A stretch of 7,901 nucleotides of DNA. Source: DAITAZ01 sp036824045 (lineage in GTDB: Bacteria > Pseudomonadota > Gammaproteobacteria > Burkholderiales > Rhodocyclaceae). The notes beneath the pieces were generated by a model. It saw only the letters and a list, made by a program, of their open reading frames with translations, had not been told where the DNA came from and ran no database searches. The DNA is taken from contig DAITAZ010000070.1 of the NCBI GenBank assembly GCA_036824045.1, forward strand, positions 1 to 7,901, in the 5' to 3' direction. Shown one piece after another: positions 1 to 6,358 of this stretch. Position 1 is the first letter of the stretch. Each line of letters starts with the position of its first letter. The position numbers and the translations under genes were made by a program.

Positions 1-1248
1 CTCATGCTGCTGCTGGTGGTGCAACTGATCATGTTGCCCATGGCCCGCCGTGCGGCGGACGACCTGGCGGCGCTGATGGTGCTCTCCGCCCAGACCTGGC
101 GGGAACTCCCGCCGCACACCCGTCCGGATTTCGCCCGGGAACTGCTGGAGCGCCATCAGCTTGCGGTGCGCCCGGGGCCGATGGAGGAAACCGCTGACGA
201 GCACTGGCACGGTTTCTATTTCCTGTTTCTCGAGCAGGCGCTGGGGGCGCGGGTGGGCGAGCCGGTTCAGATGGCCATGGCCCCCGGCCCGGAGGGCACC
301 TGGGGCTGGGCCAACCTGCCGGTCGGGGGGGCGCGGCTGGCGGTGGGCCTCCCCCACGGACGGGTGGCGACGCATCCGCTCTGGTTGCTGCTGCTGGCTC
401 CGCTGGTGGCCCTGGGCCTGGGCGTTGGCATCGCCCGGTTGCTGGCCCGCCGTATTGCCGCACCCCTGGAGTCGCTGGAGCGGGCCATGGAGGTGGTCGG
501 GCGTGGGGCAACACCCGCTCCCGTCCCGGAACGGGGCCCCCGGGAACTGGCCGCGGTGGCGCATCACTTCAACCAGACGGCGGCCCAGGTGCGCGAACTG
601 CTCGCAGCCCGGACCACCTTGTTTGCCGGGCTTTCCCATGATTTGCGCACGCCCTTGGCCCGGTTGCGGCTGGCTGCGGAAATGTATGTCGCCCAGCCTG
701 CGCCGGCGCTGTTGCGGCGGATCGAGGATGAGGTGGAGCACCTGGACCGCCTGATCGGCGACCTGCTGGCCCTCTCCCGGGGCATTGCGGAAGAGCCGGC
801 GGAATCCCTCGATCTGGCGGCCGTGCTGGCAGAACTTGCCGGGCAGGCGGCGGGCACGGCCTGTCCGCCGGTGCGTGTGACGTGCCCGCCGCTCATCGTC
901 CGGGTTGCGCCCACGGCCTTGCGCCGGGTGCTCGGGAACCTGCTGGACAATGCCCTGCGTCACGGGCGTGGGCCGGTTGGCTTGAGTGCCAGCGCCAGCG
1001 CGGGGCGTGTCACCGTGTCCGTGGAAGACTGCGGCCCCGGCATTGCGCTGGCCGCGCAGGAAGGGGTGTTCCGGCCGTTCAGCCGGGGTGAGGGCTCGCG
1101 CAGCAGCAGTACCGGCGGCACTGGCCTGGGGCTGGCGATCGTGCATCAGCTTTGTGCCCTCTACGGCTGGCGCATCGAGCTGGCAAACCGTCCGGGCGGC
1201 GGGTTTGCGGCGAGTGTGTCGATGCCCGGCGCCGCGCGCAGCGAATAG
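1..1248 (+). CDS. Sensor histidine kinase, EnvZ/RstB-like, 5' end outside window
   Basis: Membrane sensor kinase of a two-component system. It would autophosphorylate on a histidine and pass the phosphate to a response regulator, probably encoded upstream. The reading frame is open to the first base, so the ATG at position 4 is probably internal. Numbering from that ATG: residues 1-13 are hydrophobic (end of TM1), about 14-124 form a periplasmic sensor region, 126-146 are TM2 and 147-200 a HAMP domain. The H-box is FAGLSHDLRTPLARL with phospho-acceptor His212. The N-box is NLLDNALRH (Asn316), the G1 box EDCGPGI (341-347), the F box FRPFSRG (356-362) and the G2 box GGTGLGLAI (371-379). All catalytic boxes are intact, so the kinase should be active. 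The family call is very secure. The cognate signal cannot be read from the sequence, and a link to the pxp genes downstream is only positional. Confidence 0.95.
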   Translation, partial: LMLLLVVQLIMLPMARRAADDLAALMVLSAQTWRELPPHTRPDFARELLERHQLAVRPGPMEETADEHWHGFYFLFLEQALGARVGEPVQMAMAPGPEGTWGWANLPVGGARLAVGLPHGRVATHPLWLLLLAPLVALGLGVGIARLLARRIAAPLESLERAMEVVGRGATPAPVPERGPRELAAVAHHFNQTAAQVRELLAARTTLFAGLSHDLRTPLARLRLAAEMYVAQPAPALLRRIEDEVEHLDRLIGDLLALSRGIAEEPAESLDLAAVLAELAGQAAGTACPPVRVTCPPLIVRVAPTALRRVLGNLLDNALRHGRGPVGLSASASAGRVTVSVEDCGPGIALAAQEGVFRPFSRGEGSRSSSTGGTGLGLAIVHQLCALYGWRIELANRPGGGFAASVSMPGAARSE

Positions 1249-1280
1249 CCCGCCCGGGGGCTCGACAAACGGCGCGGGCT
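1247..1280 (+). terminator. Weak hairpin after the kinase gene
   Basis: A perfect 7-bp inverted repeat, AGCCCGC (1247-1253) and GCGGGCT (1274-1280), overlaps the kinase stop codon and is followed by the U-poor tract CTGTTGTGCTT. It could attenuate read-through into pxpB. The 20-nt loop and poor T tract make a true terminator doubtful. Confidence 0.25.
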
Positions 1281-1296
1281 CTGTTGTGCTTGCGCG

Positions 1297-2076
1297 ATGG
1301 CGCAAGATCACCCTGACCATTCCCTGCCCCGGACCGCGGGCGTCCGCCTGCTGCCGCTGGGCGACGCCGCCTGGACCGTGGAGTTCGGCACCGCCATTGC
1401 CCCGTCGCTGCATGGCCGGGTGCTGGGGTTCGCGCGGCAGGTGGAGGCGCTGGCCGCCCGCGGCGGGCTGCCTGCCGTGGAGGTGGTGCCCACCTTTCGT
1501 TCCGTAACCATCCATTTCGACCCCTTGGCCACCGATGGCGAGGCCCTGGCTGCCCGCTTGTCCGCACTGGCCCGCGAGGCGCAAGCGCAGGCGGTGGACG
1601 GCCGCCACTGGCTGCTGCCGGTGTGCTTCGACGAGGCTTTCTCCCCGGACCTGCCCGCGCTGGCCGCGGCCAGGGGGCTGGCTCCGGAGGCCGTGCCGGG
1701 GCTGCTTACCGGCGCATGCTTCCGGGTGTATCTGATCGGCTTCATGCCCGGGTTCCCCTACATGGGCGGGTTGCCCGAGGCGCTGCACATGCCCCGTCGC
1801 GCCACGCCCCGCACCCGGGTGCCAGCGCGTTCGCTGGCGGTGGCCGGGGGCATGTGCGCGGTGTACCCCTGGGAGAGCCCGGGTGGATGGCATCTTCTGG
1901 GGCGCACGCCGGTGCCGCTGTTCGACCCGGCTGCTGCTGCCCCGGCGCTGCTGGCGGCGGGGGACCGGGTGAGATTGCGTGCGGTGTGCCGGGACGAGTT
2001 CGCGGAACTGGAGGCGCGCGTTGCGGCGGGGGGCTTCGACCGGCACTGCCTGCGGGGGGAGCCGGGCCGTGGCTAG
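1297..2076 (+). CDS. pxpB: 5-oxoprolinase subunit PxpB (KipI family)
   Basis: Subunit of the cytoplasmic PxpABC complex, which hydrolyses 5-oxo-L-proline to L-glutamate at the cost of ATP. The protein has 259 residues, slightly longer than usual for the family. Family hallmarks are PTFRSVTIHFDP (65-76), GFMPGFPYMGGLP (148-160), the segment PRRATPRTRVPARSLAVAGG (166-185), and YPWESPGGWHLLGRTP (190-205). The N-terminal half is the KipI N-domain and the C-terminal half the cyclophilin-like domain. The ATG at 1297 is the only good in-frame start before the conserved core. It lacks an obvious Shine-Dalgarno, so initiation may be weak. The gene starts 48 nt after the kinase and overlaps pxpC by 8 nt. 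In Bacillus the homologue KipI inhibits the kinase KinA, but the full pxpBCA set here favours the oxoprolinase role. Confidence 0.95.
   Translation: MAQDHPDHSLPRTAGVRLLPLGDAAWTVEFGTAIAPSLHGRVLGFARQVEALAARGGLPAVEVVPTFRSVTIHFDPLATDGEALAARLSALAREAQAQAVDGRHWLLPVCFDEAFSPDLPALAAARGLAPEAVPGLLTGACFRVYLIGFMPGFPYMGGLPEALHMPRRATPRTRVPARSLAVAGGMCAVYPWESPGGWHLLGRTPVPLFDPAAAAPALLAAGDRVRLRAVCRDEFAELEARVAAGGFDRHCLRGEPGRG
2054..2071 (+). promoter_or_regulatory. Shine-Dalgarno and GTG start of pxpC inside pxpB
   Basis: A G-rich run with GGAG at 2058-2061 lies 7 nt before GTG 2069-2071. The start lies within the last codons of pxpB, whose TAG is at 2074-2076. This arrangement fixes the pxpC start and suggests translational coupling. 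A start further upstream would need a much longer overlap with pxpB and would add residues unlike the family. Confidence 0.75.
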
Positions 2077-3100
2077 CGGGCTGGAGATCCTGCAGCCGGG
2101 GCTGGGCTGCTCGATCCAGGATGCGGGCCGCTTTGGCCACCGGGCGGAGGGGGTGGCCGTTTCCGGCGCGCTGGATGGAATCTGGCTGGCCTGCGCCAAT
2201 GCTCTGGCGGGCAATGCAGCAGATGCCGCCGCGCTGGAGGTGCGGGCCCTGGGGCCCCGGTTACGGGTGGCGGGCGGGCCGGTGCGCCTGGCGCTGGTGG
2301 GCGAGGTGGGGGCCGAACTGACCACCGGGGCGGGGGAGCGCCGGGCGCTGCTCCCCTGGCGTGGGATCACCCTGAGCGTGGGGGACGTCTTGCAGGTGGG
2401 GACCCCCGCACGGGGTGTGGCCTATCTTGCGGTGGGGGGCGGCGTGGCGGTGGCGCCGCAACTGGGCAGCCGCTCGGCGTATCAGCGGGCCTGCCTCGGG
2501 GGGCTCGACGGGCGCCCGCTGCAGGCGGGGGATGTATTGCCGGCGGGCCGGGGCGGTGCCGGGGCGCCGGTCTCGGCCCGCCGGCCGTTCAGCCACGCCC
2601 CGGGGCCGATCCGCGTCTTGACCGGCCCCCAGGCGGATCATTTCAGCGCCGAGGGGGTGCGCCGGTTTTTCGCTGGCCCCTGGCGGGTGACGCCGGAGTT
2701 CGACCGCATGGGCCTGCGCCTGGAAGGCCCGATGGTCGCGCATGCCGGGCCTGGATGCGCCGACATCGTGTCCGACGGCGTGGCCCCCGGGGCAATCCAG
2801 GTGCCGGCCAGCGGTCAGCCCATCCTGTTGCTGGCGGACTGCCAGACGGTGGGCGGCTATCCCAAAATCGCCACGGTGATCCGCGCCGACTTGCCAAGGC
2901 TGGCTCACCTGCGGGCCGGGGATGAAATCCGCTTTCTGGAGGTGAGCCGGGCCGAGGCGGTTGCCGCCTTGAAGGTGCAGGCGGCGGAACTGGCTGCCTG
3001 GATCGCCGGCATAGGCGCCGGGCGAGATGAGGGGTGGATCGATGAAGCGGCCCTGTACGCCCACAACCTCATCAGCGGCATGGTGGCGGGTGACCCCTGA
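2069..3100 (+). CDS. pxpC: 5-oxoprolinase subunit PxpC (KipA / biotin-dependent carboxyltransferase-like)
   Basis: Large subunit of the PxpABC 5-oxoprolinase, acting in the cytoplasm with PxpB. With the GTG start the protein has 343 residues, normal for the family. It begins with the characteristic LEILQPGLGCSIQDAGRFGH (5-24). Further hallmarks are GVAVSGALD (28-36), AVGGGVAVAPQLGSRSAYQR (121-140), LGGLDGRPLQAGD (143-155), FDRMGLRLEG (211-220), SDGVAPGAIQVPASGQP (235-251) and GGYPKIATVIRADLPRL (262-278). Many older annotations call such proteins allophanate hydrolase subunit 2 or biotin-dependent carboxyltransferase. The adjacent pxpB and pxpA make oxoprolinase the better call. It is followed after 18 nt by pxpA. 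No domain is missing. Confidence 0.95.
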   Translation: MASGLEILQPGLGCSIQDAGRFGHRAEGVAVSGALDGIWLACANALAGNAADAAALEVRALGPRLRVAGGPVRLALVGEVGAELTTGAGERRALLPWRGITLSVGDVLQVGTPARGVAYLAVGGGVAVAPQLGSRSAYQRACLGGLDGRPLQAGDVLPAGRGGAGAPVSARRPFSHAPGPIRVLTGPQADHFSAEGVRRFFAGPWRVTPEFDRMGLRLEGPMVAHAGPGCADIVSDGVAPGAIQVPASGQPILLLADCQTVGGYPKIATVIRADLPRLAHLRAGDEIRFLEVSRAEAVAALKVQAAELAAWIAGIGAGRDEGWIDEAALYAHNLISGMVAGDP

Positions 3101-3118
3101 GTACACGGAGCAATCACG

Positions 3119-3901
3119 ATGAGCAAACGCATCAATCTCAACGCCGACATGGGCGAGAGCTTTGGCGTCTGGCAAATGGGCGAGGATGAAGCCCTGCTGC
3201 AGGTGGTGGGCGCGGCCAACATTGCCTGTGGTTTCCACGCGGGCGACCCGCTGGTGATGCGGCGCACGGTGCGCGCCGCGGTGGCGGCGGGCGTGAGCCT
3301 GGGTGCCCATCCGGGCTATCCGGATCTGCAAGGGTTTGGCCGGCGGCGGATGGAGATTCCCGCCGCCGAGCTGGAGGCCATGCTCATTTACCAGATCGGG
3401 GCCCTTGCCGCCCTGGCGCGGGCGGAAGGTGGCCGTTTGTGCCACGTCAAGCCCCACGGGGCGCTGAGCAACCAGGCCTGCGCCGACCCGGCGCTTGCGG
3501 CCACGGTGGCCCGGGCGGTGCAGGCGGTGGATGGCGATCTGATCCTGCTCGCACCCGCGTGCTCCGAACTGGCACGGGCGGGTCAGGCCGCAGGGCTCCC
3601 CGTGGCCCTGGAAATCTTCGCGGACCGGGCCTACCAGGCGGACGGGCAGCTGGTGCCCCGGTCCCGGCCCGGGGCCTTGATTCACGATCCGGAACAGGCA
3701 CTGGCGCATGTGCTCGCCATGCTGAAGGAGGGCGCTCTCCGCGGCGCTGACGGGAGCCGGCTGAGCACCCCCATTCACAGTGTGTGCGTGCATGGTGACG
3801 GCCCCCAGGCCTTGGCCACGGCGCGCTGTCTGCACCGGGGGCTGGCGGCGGCCGGCTGGGCCCTGAGCCCGCTGGGGGAGGTGCCTCGGGCCGGCGCTTG
3901 A
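3119..3901 (+). CDS. pxpA: 5-oxoprolinase subunit PxpA (LamB/YcsF family)
   Basis: Third component of ATP-dependent 5-oxoprolinase, a LamB/YcsF-family protein that works with PxpBC to form glutamate from 5-oxoproline. The protein has 260 residues, typical in length. Visible family motifs are INLNADMGESFG (5-16), NIACGFHAGDP (34-44), LGAHPGYPD (61-69), VKPHGALSN (110-118), EIFADRAYQADGQLVPRS (165-182) and SVCVHGDGP (221-229). The ATG is preceded by GGAG (3107-3110) with an 8-nt spacer, which fixes the start. The fourth motif usually ends ALYN in homologues I recall, and serine replaces the tyrosine here. pxpA is the last gene of the cluster, and no canonical intrinsic terminator follows it directly. 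Confidence 0.96.
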   Translation: MSKRINLNADMGESFGVWQMGEDEALLQVVGAANIACGFHAGDPLVMRRTVRAAVAAGVSLGAHPGYPDLQGFGRRRMEIPAAELEAMLIYQIGALAALARAEGGRLCHVKPHGALSNQACADPALAATVARAVQAVDGDLILLAPACSELARAGQAAGLPVALEIFADRAYQADGQLVPRSRPGALIHDPEQALAHVLAMLKEGALRGADGSRLSTPIHSVCVHGDGPQALATARCLHRGLAAAGWALSPLGEVPRAGA

Positions 3902-3953
3902 ACCGTGATCTGAGACACGCGTGTTCCGGTTTGTCTTCTCGGCGTGTAGTGAT

Positions 3954-4014
3954 TTTGCAAGGCAGCATGTGTAAAATCGCATCGCCCCGAAAAATTTGCA
4001 AAGTCGTGCTGTGT
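3954..4014. repeat. Imperfect direct repeats, TTTGCAA plus GC(A)TGTGT
   Basis: The first copy is TTTGCAA (3954-3960), 4 nt, then GCATGTGT (3965-3972). The second is TTTGCAA (3995-4001), 6 nt, then GCTGTGT (4008-4014). The 41-bp offset is close to four helical turns, as expected of paired regulator sites on one DNA face. The assignment is tentative. Confidence 0.35.
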
Positions 4015-4163
4015 TAGGTGGCCGTTACGAGCGGCGGTGGATGCGAGGGTGAAAGCCCCTGTTCCGCACCGGGCCAGCCCGACCGCGCATCAGGTGTGAT
4101 CCCGCGGCTTGCATGCCACCGGAACGGGTTTGCGCCATTCTCGGGTGTGCGTTGATTTCACGC

Positions 4164-4175
4164 GCAAGCGCTTGC
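4164..4175. promoter_or_regulatory. 12-bp perfect palindrome, possible LacI-family operator
   Basis: GCAAGCGCTTGC is a perfect palindrome with a central CG dinucleotide, the general form of LacI/GalR-family operators. It lies about 70 bp before the ATG at 4247, where a repressor could act. It could equally be an RNA stem in the leader. No LacI-type gene is in the window. Confidence 0.35.
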
Positions 4176-4246
4176 AGGCAGCCGCAGGCGCAGCGCGAGG
4201 TGTGCTCCCTGAAGGCTGCCCTTGAATACAACAAAGAGGTCTGCTC

Positions 4247-4507
4247 ATGCGTCGTAACACCCTCAGCGCGGCGGTTTTCGCTTTCGCCTGTCTCATCATG
4301 ATCTATGCGTTTGTTAGCGAGCCGACCGCGCCGCCGTTGGCCAAGCAAAGTGCTGCCAGCCGGGTGGCAGGCGCTGCCGAAGCTGGGGTACAGGCGGTTT
4401 CCGTAGGTGCCCTGGCGAGCTCGCAAGCCACGAGCGCCACCTCGATTCTGCCGTATCGGGCGAATCCCGCAGAACATTCCCGGGTCAAGCCGACGTCGGT
4501 GGACTGA
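4247..4507 (+). CDS. Small membrane-anchored or secreted protein of unknown function
   Basis: I do not recognise this 86-residue protein. It starts at an ATG preceded by AAAGAGGT (4233-4240) with a 6-nt spacer, a strong ribosome binding site. The N-terminus MRRNTL is positively charged. Residues 7-23 form one hydrophobic segment (SAAVFAFACLIMIYAFV), so it is either a signal peptide or a single transmembrane anchor with the C-terminus outside. No lipobox of standard form precedes Cys15. The rest (24-86) is rich in Ala, Ser, Val and Pro, has no cysteines and looks disordered, ending RVKPTSVD. It has its own long upstream leader and is followed by a strong terminator, so it appears to be a single-gene unit. 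That it is a real gene is likely because of the ribosome binding site and topology. Its role cannot be inferred. Confidence 0.6.
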   Translation: MRRNTLSAAVFAFACLIMIYAFVSEPTAPPLAKQSAASRVAGAAEAGVQAVSVGALASSQATSATSILPYRANPAEHSRVKPTSVD

Positions 4508-4562
4508 ATTCTGGCGTTCGGGGCTGGTGCAGCACCGGCAACCATCGAACCGGCTGTAAACG

Positions 4563-4597
4563 AAAAAAGGCCCCCGGAGTGCTCCGGGGGCCTTTTT
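4563..4597. terminator. Strong bidirectional intrinsic terminator
   Basis: A perfect 11-bp GC-rich stem, GGCCCCCGGAG (4569-4579) with CTCCGGGGGCC (4582-4592), is flanked by six A on the left and five T on the right. It therefore makes a U tract on either strand. It lies between the convergent small ORF (4247-4507, plus) and fccB (ending at 4615, minus) and should terminate both. Confidence 0.93.
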
Positions 4598-4614
4598 CGT
4601 TACCGGAGTGGACT

Positions 4615-5901
4615 TCAGGCGAAGCTGTCTGCCATCAGGTTCTTGTACCAGACGAACATGTCTTCGTAGTTGTCCTTGCTCGGCCCGGGGGCTTCACCGG
4701 AAGCGCCGGGGACCACCTTCATGGCCGCTGTGCCCTGGTCATAGGCAAAGATGGCGGTGAGCCAGGAGGCTGTGGTTGCGGTGATGGGCGAGAAACAGGC
4801 GGAATTGGTCATGGGCGCGGGGTCGGGACTGCCGCCGGCCAGGATGCGGCTGATGGCATCGGCGCAGACCTTGGCTTCCTGGTTGGCAATGTGTCCGGCC
4901 TTGGGCTGGGTGGTGGCCGAGGCATCGCCAATGACGTGGATGCCCTTGATGGCGGTGGACTCGTAACTCAGCACGTCCACGCCGGCCCAGCGCTGGTTCA
5001 CATTCGCCAGGCCCGAACTGGCGATGATCTTCCCGGCCCGCTGGCTGGGGATGGGGTTGATCACATCGCCCTTGATGTCGCCCAGGTTGGTCTTGAAGGT
5101 CTTGGTTGCGGGGTCGATGGACAGCACCGTGGTGGCGGGACGGTACTCGATCACCCCTTTGTGGATCACGTTGAAGGCGTTGGAGAAGTTGGCCTTCTCG
5201 GCAATGATGTCGGCGTTGGCGTCGAGCACGATCACCTTGCTGCCCGGCTTCCTGCGCTTGAGGTAGTCCGCCACCACGCAGGCGCGCTCGTACGGGCCGG
5301 GCGGGCAGCGGTAGGGTGCGGCGGGAATGCTCATGACGAAGACTCCGCCTGCCTTCATGGCCGCGATCTGGCTTTGCAGCGTGGTGGTCTGAGCCCCGGC
5401 CTTCCATGCGTGCACGATGGTATTGCCCGCATTCTCCAGCCCGGGGATGACGTCGAAGTCGATGCCGGGGGCGATCACCAGCCGGTCGTAGGGCAGCACG
5501 GTGCCGCTGGCGAGCGTCACTTTCTTGCCCACCGGGTCGATGGCCTTCACTTCCCCGTTGGTCACCTGCACGCCGTAGTTGCTCTTGAGCTTGTCGTAGG
5601 TGAAATAGAGGTTGCTCAGGCTGTAGGCGCCGCTGAGCACCAGATTGCTCATGATGTTGGAGGTGTAGCGGGCGTCCCGCTCCACCAGGGTGACGCTCAC
5701 CTTGGAGCCGCCCCACAGGCGCAGGTATTTGGCGACCGTGGCACCGGCCATGCCGCCGCCAATCACCACCACCCGGCCGCTGGCGCCGGTGTTGGTCGGC
5801 ACCTTGCTGATGGTGGCGGCCAGGGCCTGATGGGGGAGCACCGCGCCCAGCGCGCTGGCGCCGAGCATGCCCATGAGTTGTCTGCGTTTCGTCTGGATCA
5901 T
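4615..5901 (-). CDS. fccB: Sulfide dehydrogenase flavoprotein subunit (flavocytochrome c)
   Basis: Catalytic FAD subunit of periplasmic flavocytochrome c sulfide dehydrogenase. It oxidises sulfide to sulfur or polysulfide and passes electrons to the cytochrome subunit FccA. The 428-residue precursor starts MIQTKRRQLMG, a Tat-type signal with Arg6-Arg7 and probable cleavage after HQALA (24-28). The FAD-binding fold is marked by VVVIGGGMAGATVAKYL (44-60), the acidic Glu74 after the second strand (TLVERD) and the C-terminal IGDAS (324-328). The redox disulfide expected from the Allochromatium enzyme (Cys161-Cys337) is probably Cys199 in YRCPPGPYERA and Cys369 in NSACFSPI. The C-terminal FCSD domain, ending in FVWYKNLMADSFA, is complete. 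The ATG at 5901 is chosen because GAGG precedes it by 8 nt. The longer frame to 5931 adds residues before the Tat signal. SoxF is a near-synonym. Confidence 0.96.
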   Translation of the reverse strand: MIQTKRRQLMGMLGASALGAVLPHQALAATISKVPTNTGASGRVVVIGGGMAGATVAKYLRLWGGSKVSVTLVERDARYTSNIMSNLVLSGAYSLSNLYFTYDKLKSNYGVQVTNGEVKAIDPVGKKVTLASGTVLPYDRLVIAPGIDFDVIPGLENAGNTIVHAWKAGAQTTTLQSQIAAMKAGGVFVMSIPAAPYRCPPGPYERACVVADYLKRRKPGSKVIVLDANADIIAEKANFSNAFNVIHKGVIEYRPATTVLSIDPATKTFKTNLGDIKGDVINPIPSQRAGKIIASSGLANVNQRWAGVDVLSYESTAIKGIHVIGDASATTQPKAGHIANQEAKVCADAISRILAGGSPDPAPMTNSACFSPITATTASWLTAIFAYDQGTAAMKVVPGASGEAPGPSKDNYEDMFVWYKNLMADSFA

Positions 5902-5909
5902 GGTCGGGA

Positions 5910-5915
5910 CCTCAC
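5910..5915 (-). promoter_or_regulatory. Shine-Dalgarno of fccB overlapping fccA stop
   Basis: On the minus strand GTGAGG contains the fccA stop (TGA, 5914-5912) and the fccB Shine-Dalgarno (GAGG, 5913-5910), 8 nt before the fccB ATG. Ribosomes ending fccA would reach the fccB start directly, suggesting coupled, near-equal synthesis of the two subunits. Confidence 0.8.
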
Positions 5916-6238
5916 TTGGGCTGCTTGGCAAAATAGTTGGCGATCAGCCACAACTGCTGATCGGTGTAGCCCAGCGCGTGGATGCGCATGATGTCGTTCT
6001 TCTCGGGCTTGGTGCGCATCTCGTTCAGTTCTTCGTAGATGCTGGTGGCGGATTTGCCCGCCAGGCGCTCAAAGCCGGCGGCGGGCCGTCCATCTGTCCC
6101 GTGGCACTGAAAACAGTTGGACGCGAGCAGGCGTCCGGCGGGTGGATTGGCGGCTGACTGGGCGTGGCCGGACGCGGGCAGCAGCGCCGCCCCGGCCAGG
6201 GCCAGCCCGGCCAAAAAGGTGTGGAGTTTTGTTTTCAT
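5912..6238 (-). CDS. fccA: Sulfide dehydrogenase cytochrome c subunit, monoheme
   Basis: Periplasmic electron-accepting subunit paired with FccB. The 108-residue precursor has a Sec signal peptide (MKTKLHTFLAGLALAGAALLPASGHAQ, cleavage near residue 27). The haem-binding motif CFQCH is at 42-46, with His46 as proximal ligand. The likely distal ligand is Met84 in DIMRIHALGYTDQQL, the usual position in c553/c4-type domains. Only one haem motif is present, so this is the short monoheme form and not the diheme subunit of purple sulfur bacteria such as Allochromatium. The ATG at 6238 is preceded by GGGGA with a short 4-nt spacer. An in-frame TTG at 6277 would place 13 extra residues before the signal peptide and is unlikely. 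It is the first gene of the fccAB operon and ends 10 nt before fccB. SoxE is a near-synonym. Confidence 0.93.
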   Translation of the reverse strand: MKTKLHTFLAGLALAGAALLPASGHAQSAANPPAGRLLASNCFQCHGTDGRPAAGFERLAGKSATSIYEELNEMRTKPEKNDIMRIHALGYTDQQLWLIANYFAKQPK

Positions 6239-6286
6239 GGGGTCCCCAGTGAGTGGCGTGGTGTTGGCAGTGTGCAACGGCCGAGC

Positions 6287-6318
6287 TTAAGAATCTCTTA
6301 AAGTGATAATACTGATAA
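6287..6318 (-). promoter_or_regulatory. AT-rich fccAB promoter candidate with inverted repeat
   Basis: In a GC-rich setting this AT-rich stretch lies 50-80 bp before fccA. It contains a perfect inverted repeat, TTAAGA-ATC-TCTTAA (6287-6301), and a minus-strand TATTAT (6311-6306) resembling a -10 box, with no good -35 at 17 bp. TGATAA also occurs twice, 9 bp apart (6304-6309, 6313-6318). Absence of a -35 box together with a dyad suggests an activator-dependent promoter. The exact start site is uncertain. Confidence 0.45.
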
Positions 6319-6358
6319 GGCCGTATTTCTCAGCTCACCTCTTGGCCAGGGTCTTTCC

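Larger units (their letters stand above)
3902..4246. other. 345-nt non-coding region between pxpA and the small ORF
   Basis: No convincing gene is present. Going rightward it holds: the palindrome ACACGCGTGT (3915-3924); a GATTTT/AAAATC inverted repeat (3951-3956, 3973-3978); two TTTGCAA direct repeats 41 bp apart (3954-3960, 3995-4001); GC-rich hairpin-forming sequence such as CGGGC-CA-GCCCG near 4069-4080; the 12-bp palindrome at 4164-4175; and a GGCAGCC/GGCTGCC inverted repeat (4177-4183, 4214-4220). A promoter and a long, structured 5' leader for the gene at 4247 are likely. I looked for known riboswitch cores (cobalamin, TPP, c-di-GMP, fluoride) and found no match. Confidence 0.5.

Noticed and set aside
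2261..3982. 573-codon open frame on the minus strand, antisense to pxpC and pxpA
   Set aside because: It lies fully opposite two well-conserved genes, has low-complexity His/Gly/Arg/Pro-rich translation and no conserved motif. It is a usual shadow of GC-rich coding sequence.
4011..4246. Cobalamin or other known riboswitch before the small ORF
   Set aside because: Scattered purine-rich bits (GGTGAAAGCCC) suggested it, but the conserved cores of cobalamin, TPP, c-di-GMP and fluoride switches are not there.
4579..5991. 470-codon plus-strand open frame opposite fccB
   Set aside because: FccB is unmistakable on the minus strand. This frame is Gly/His/Ala-rich without motifs and begins inside the terminator.
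6239..6277. Upstream TTG start for fccA
   Set aside because: It adds 13 residues before an intact signal peptide, and ATG 6238 has a Shine-Dalgarno-like GGGGA.
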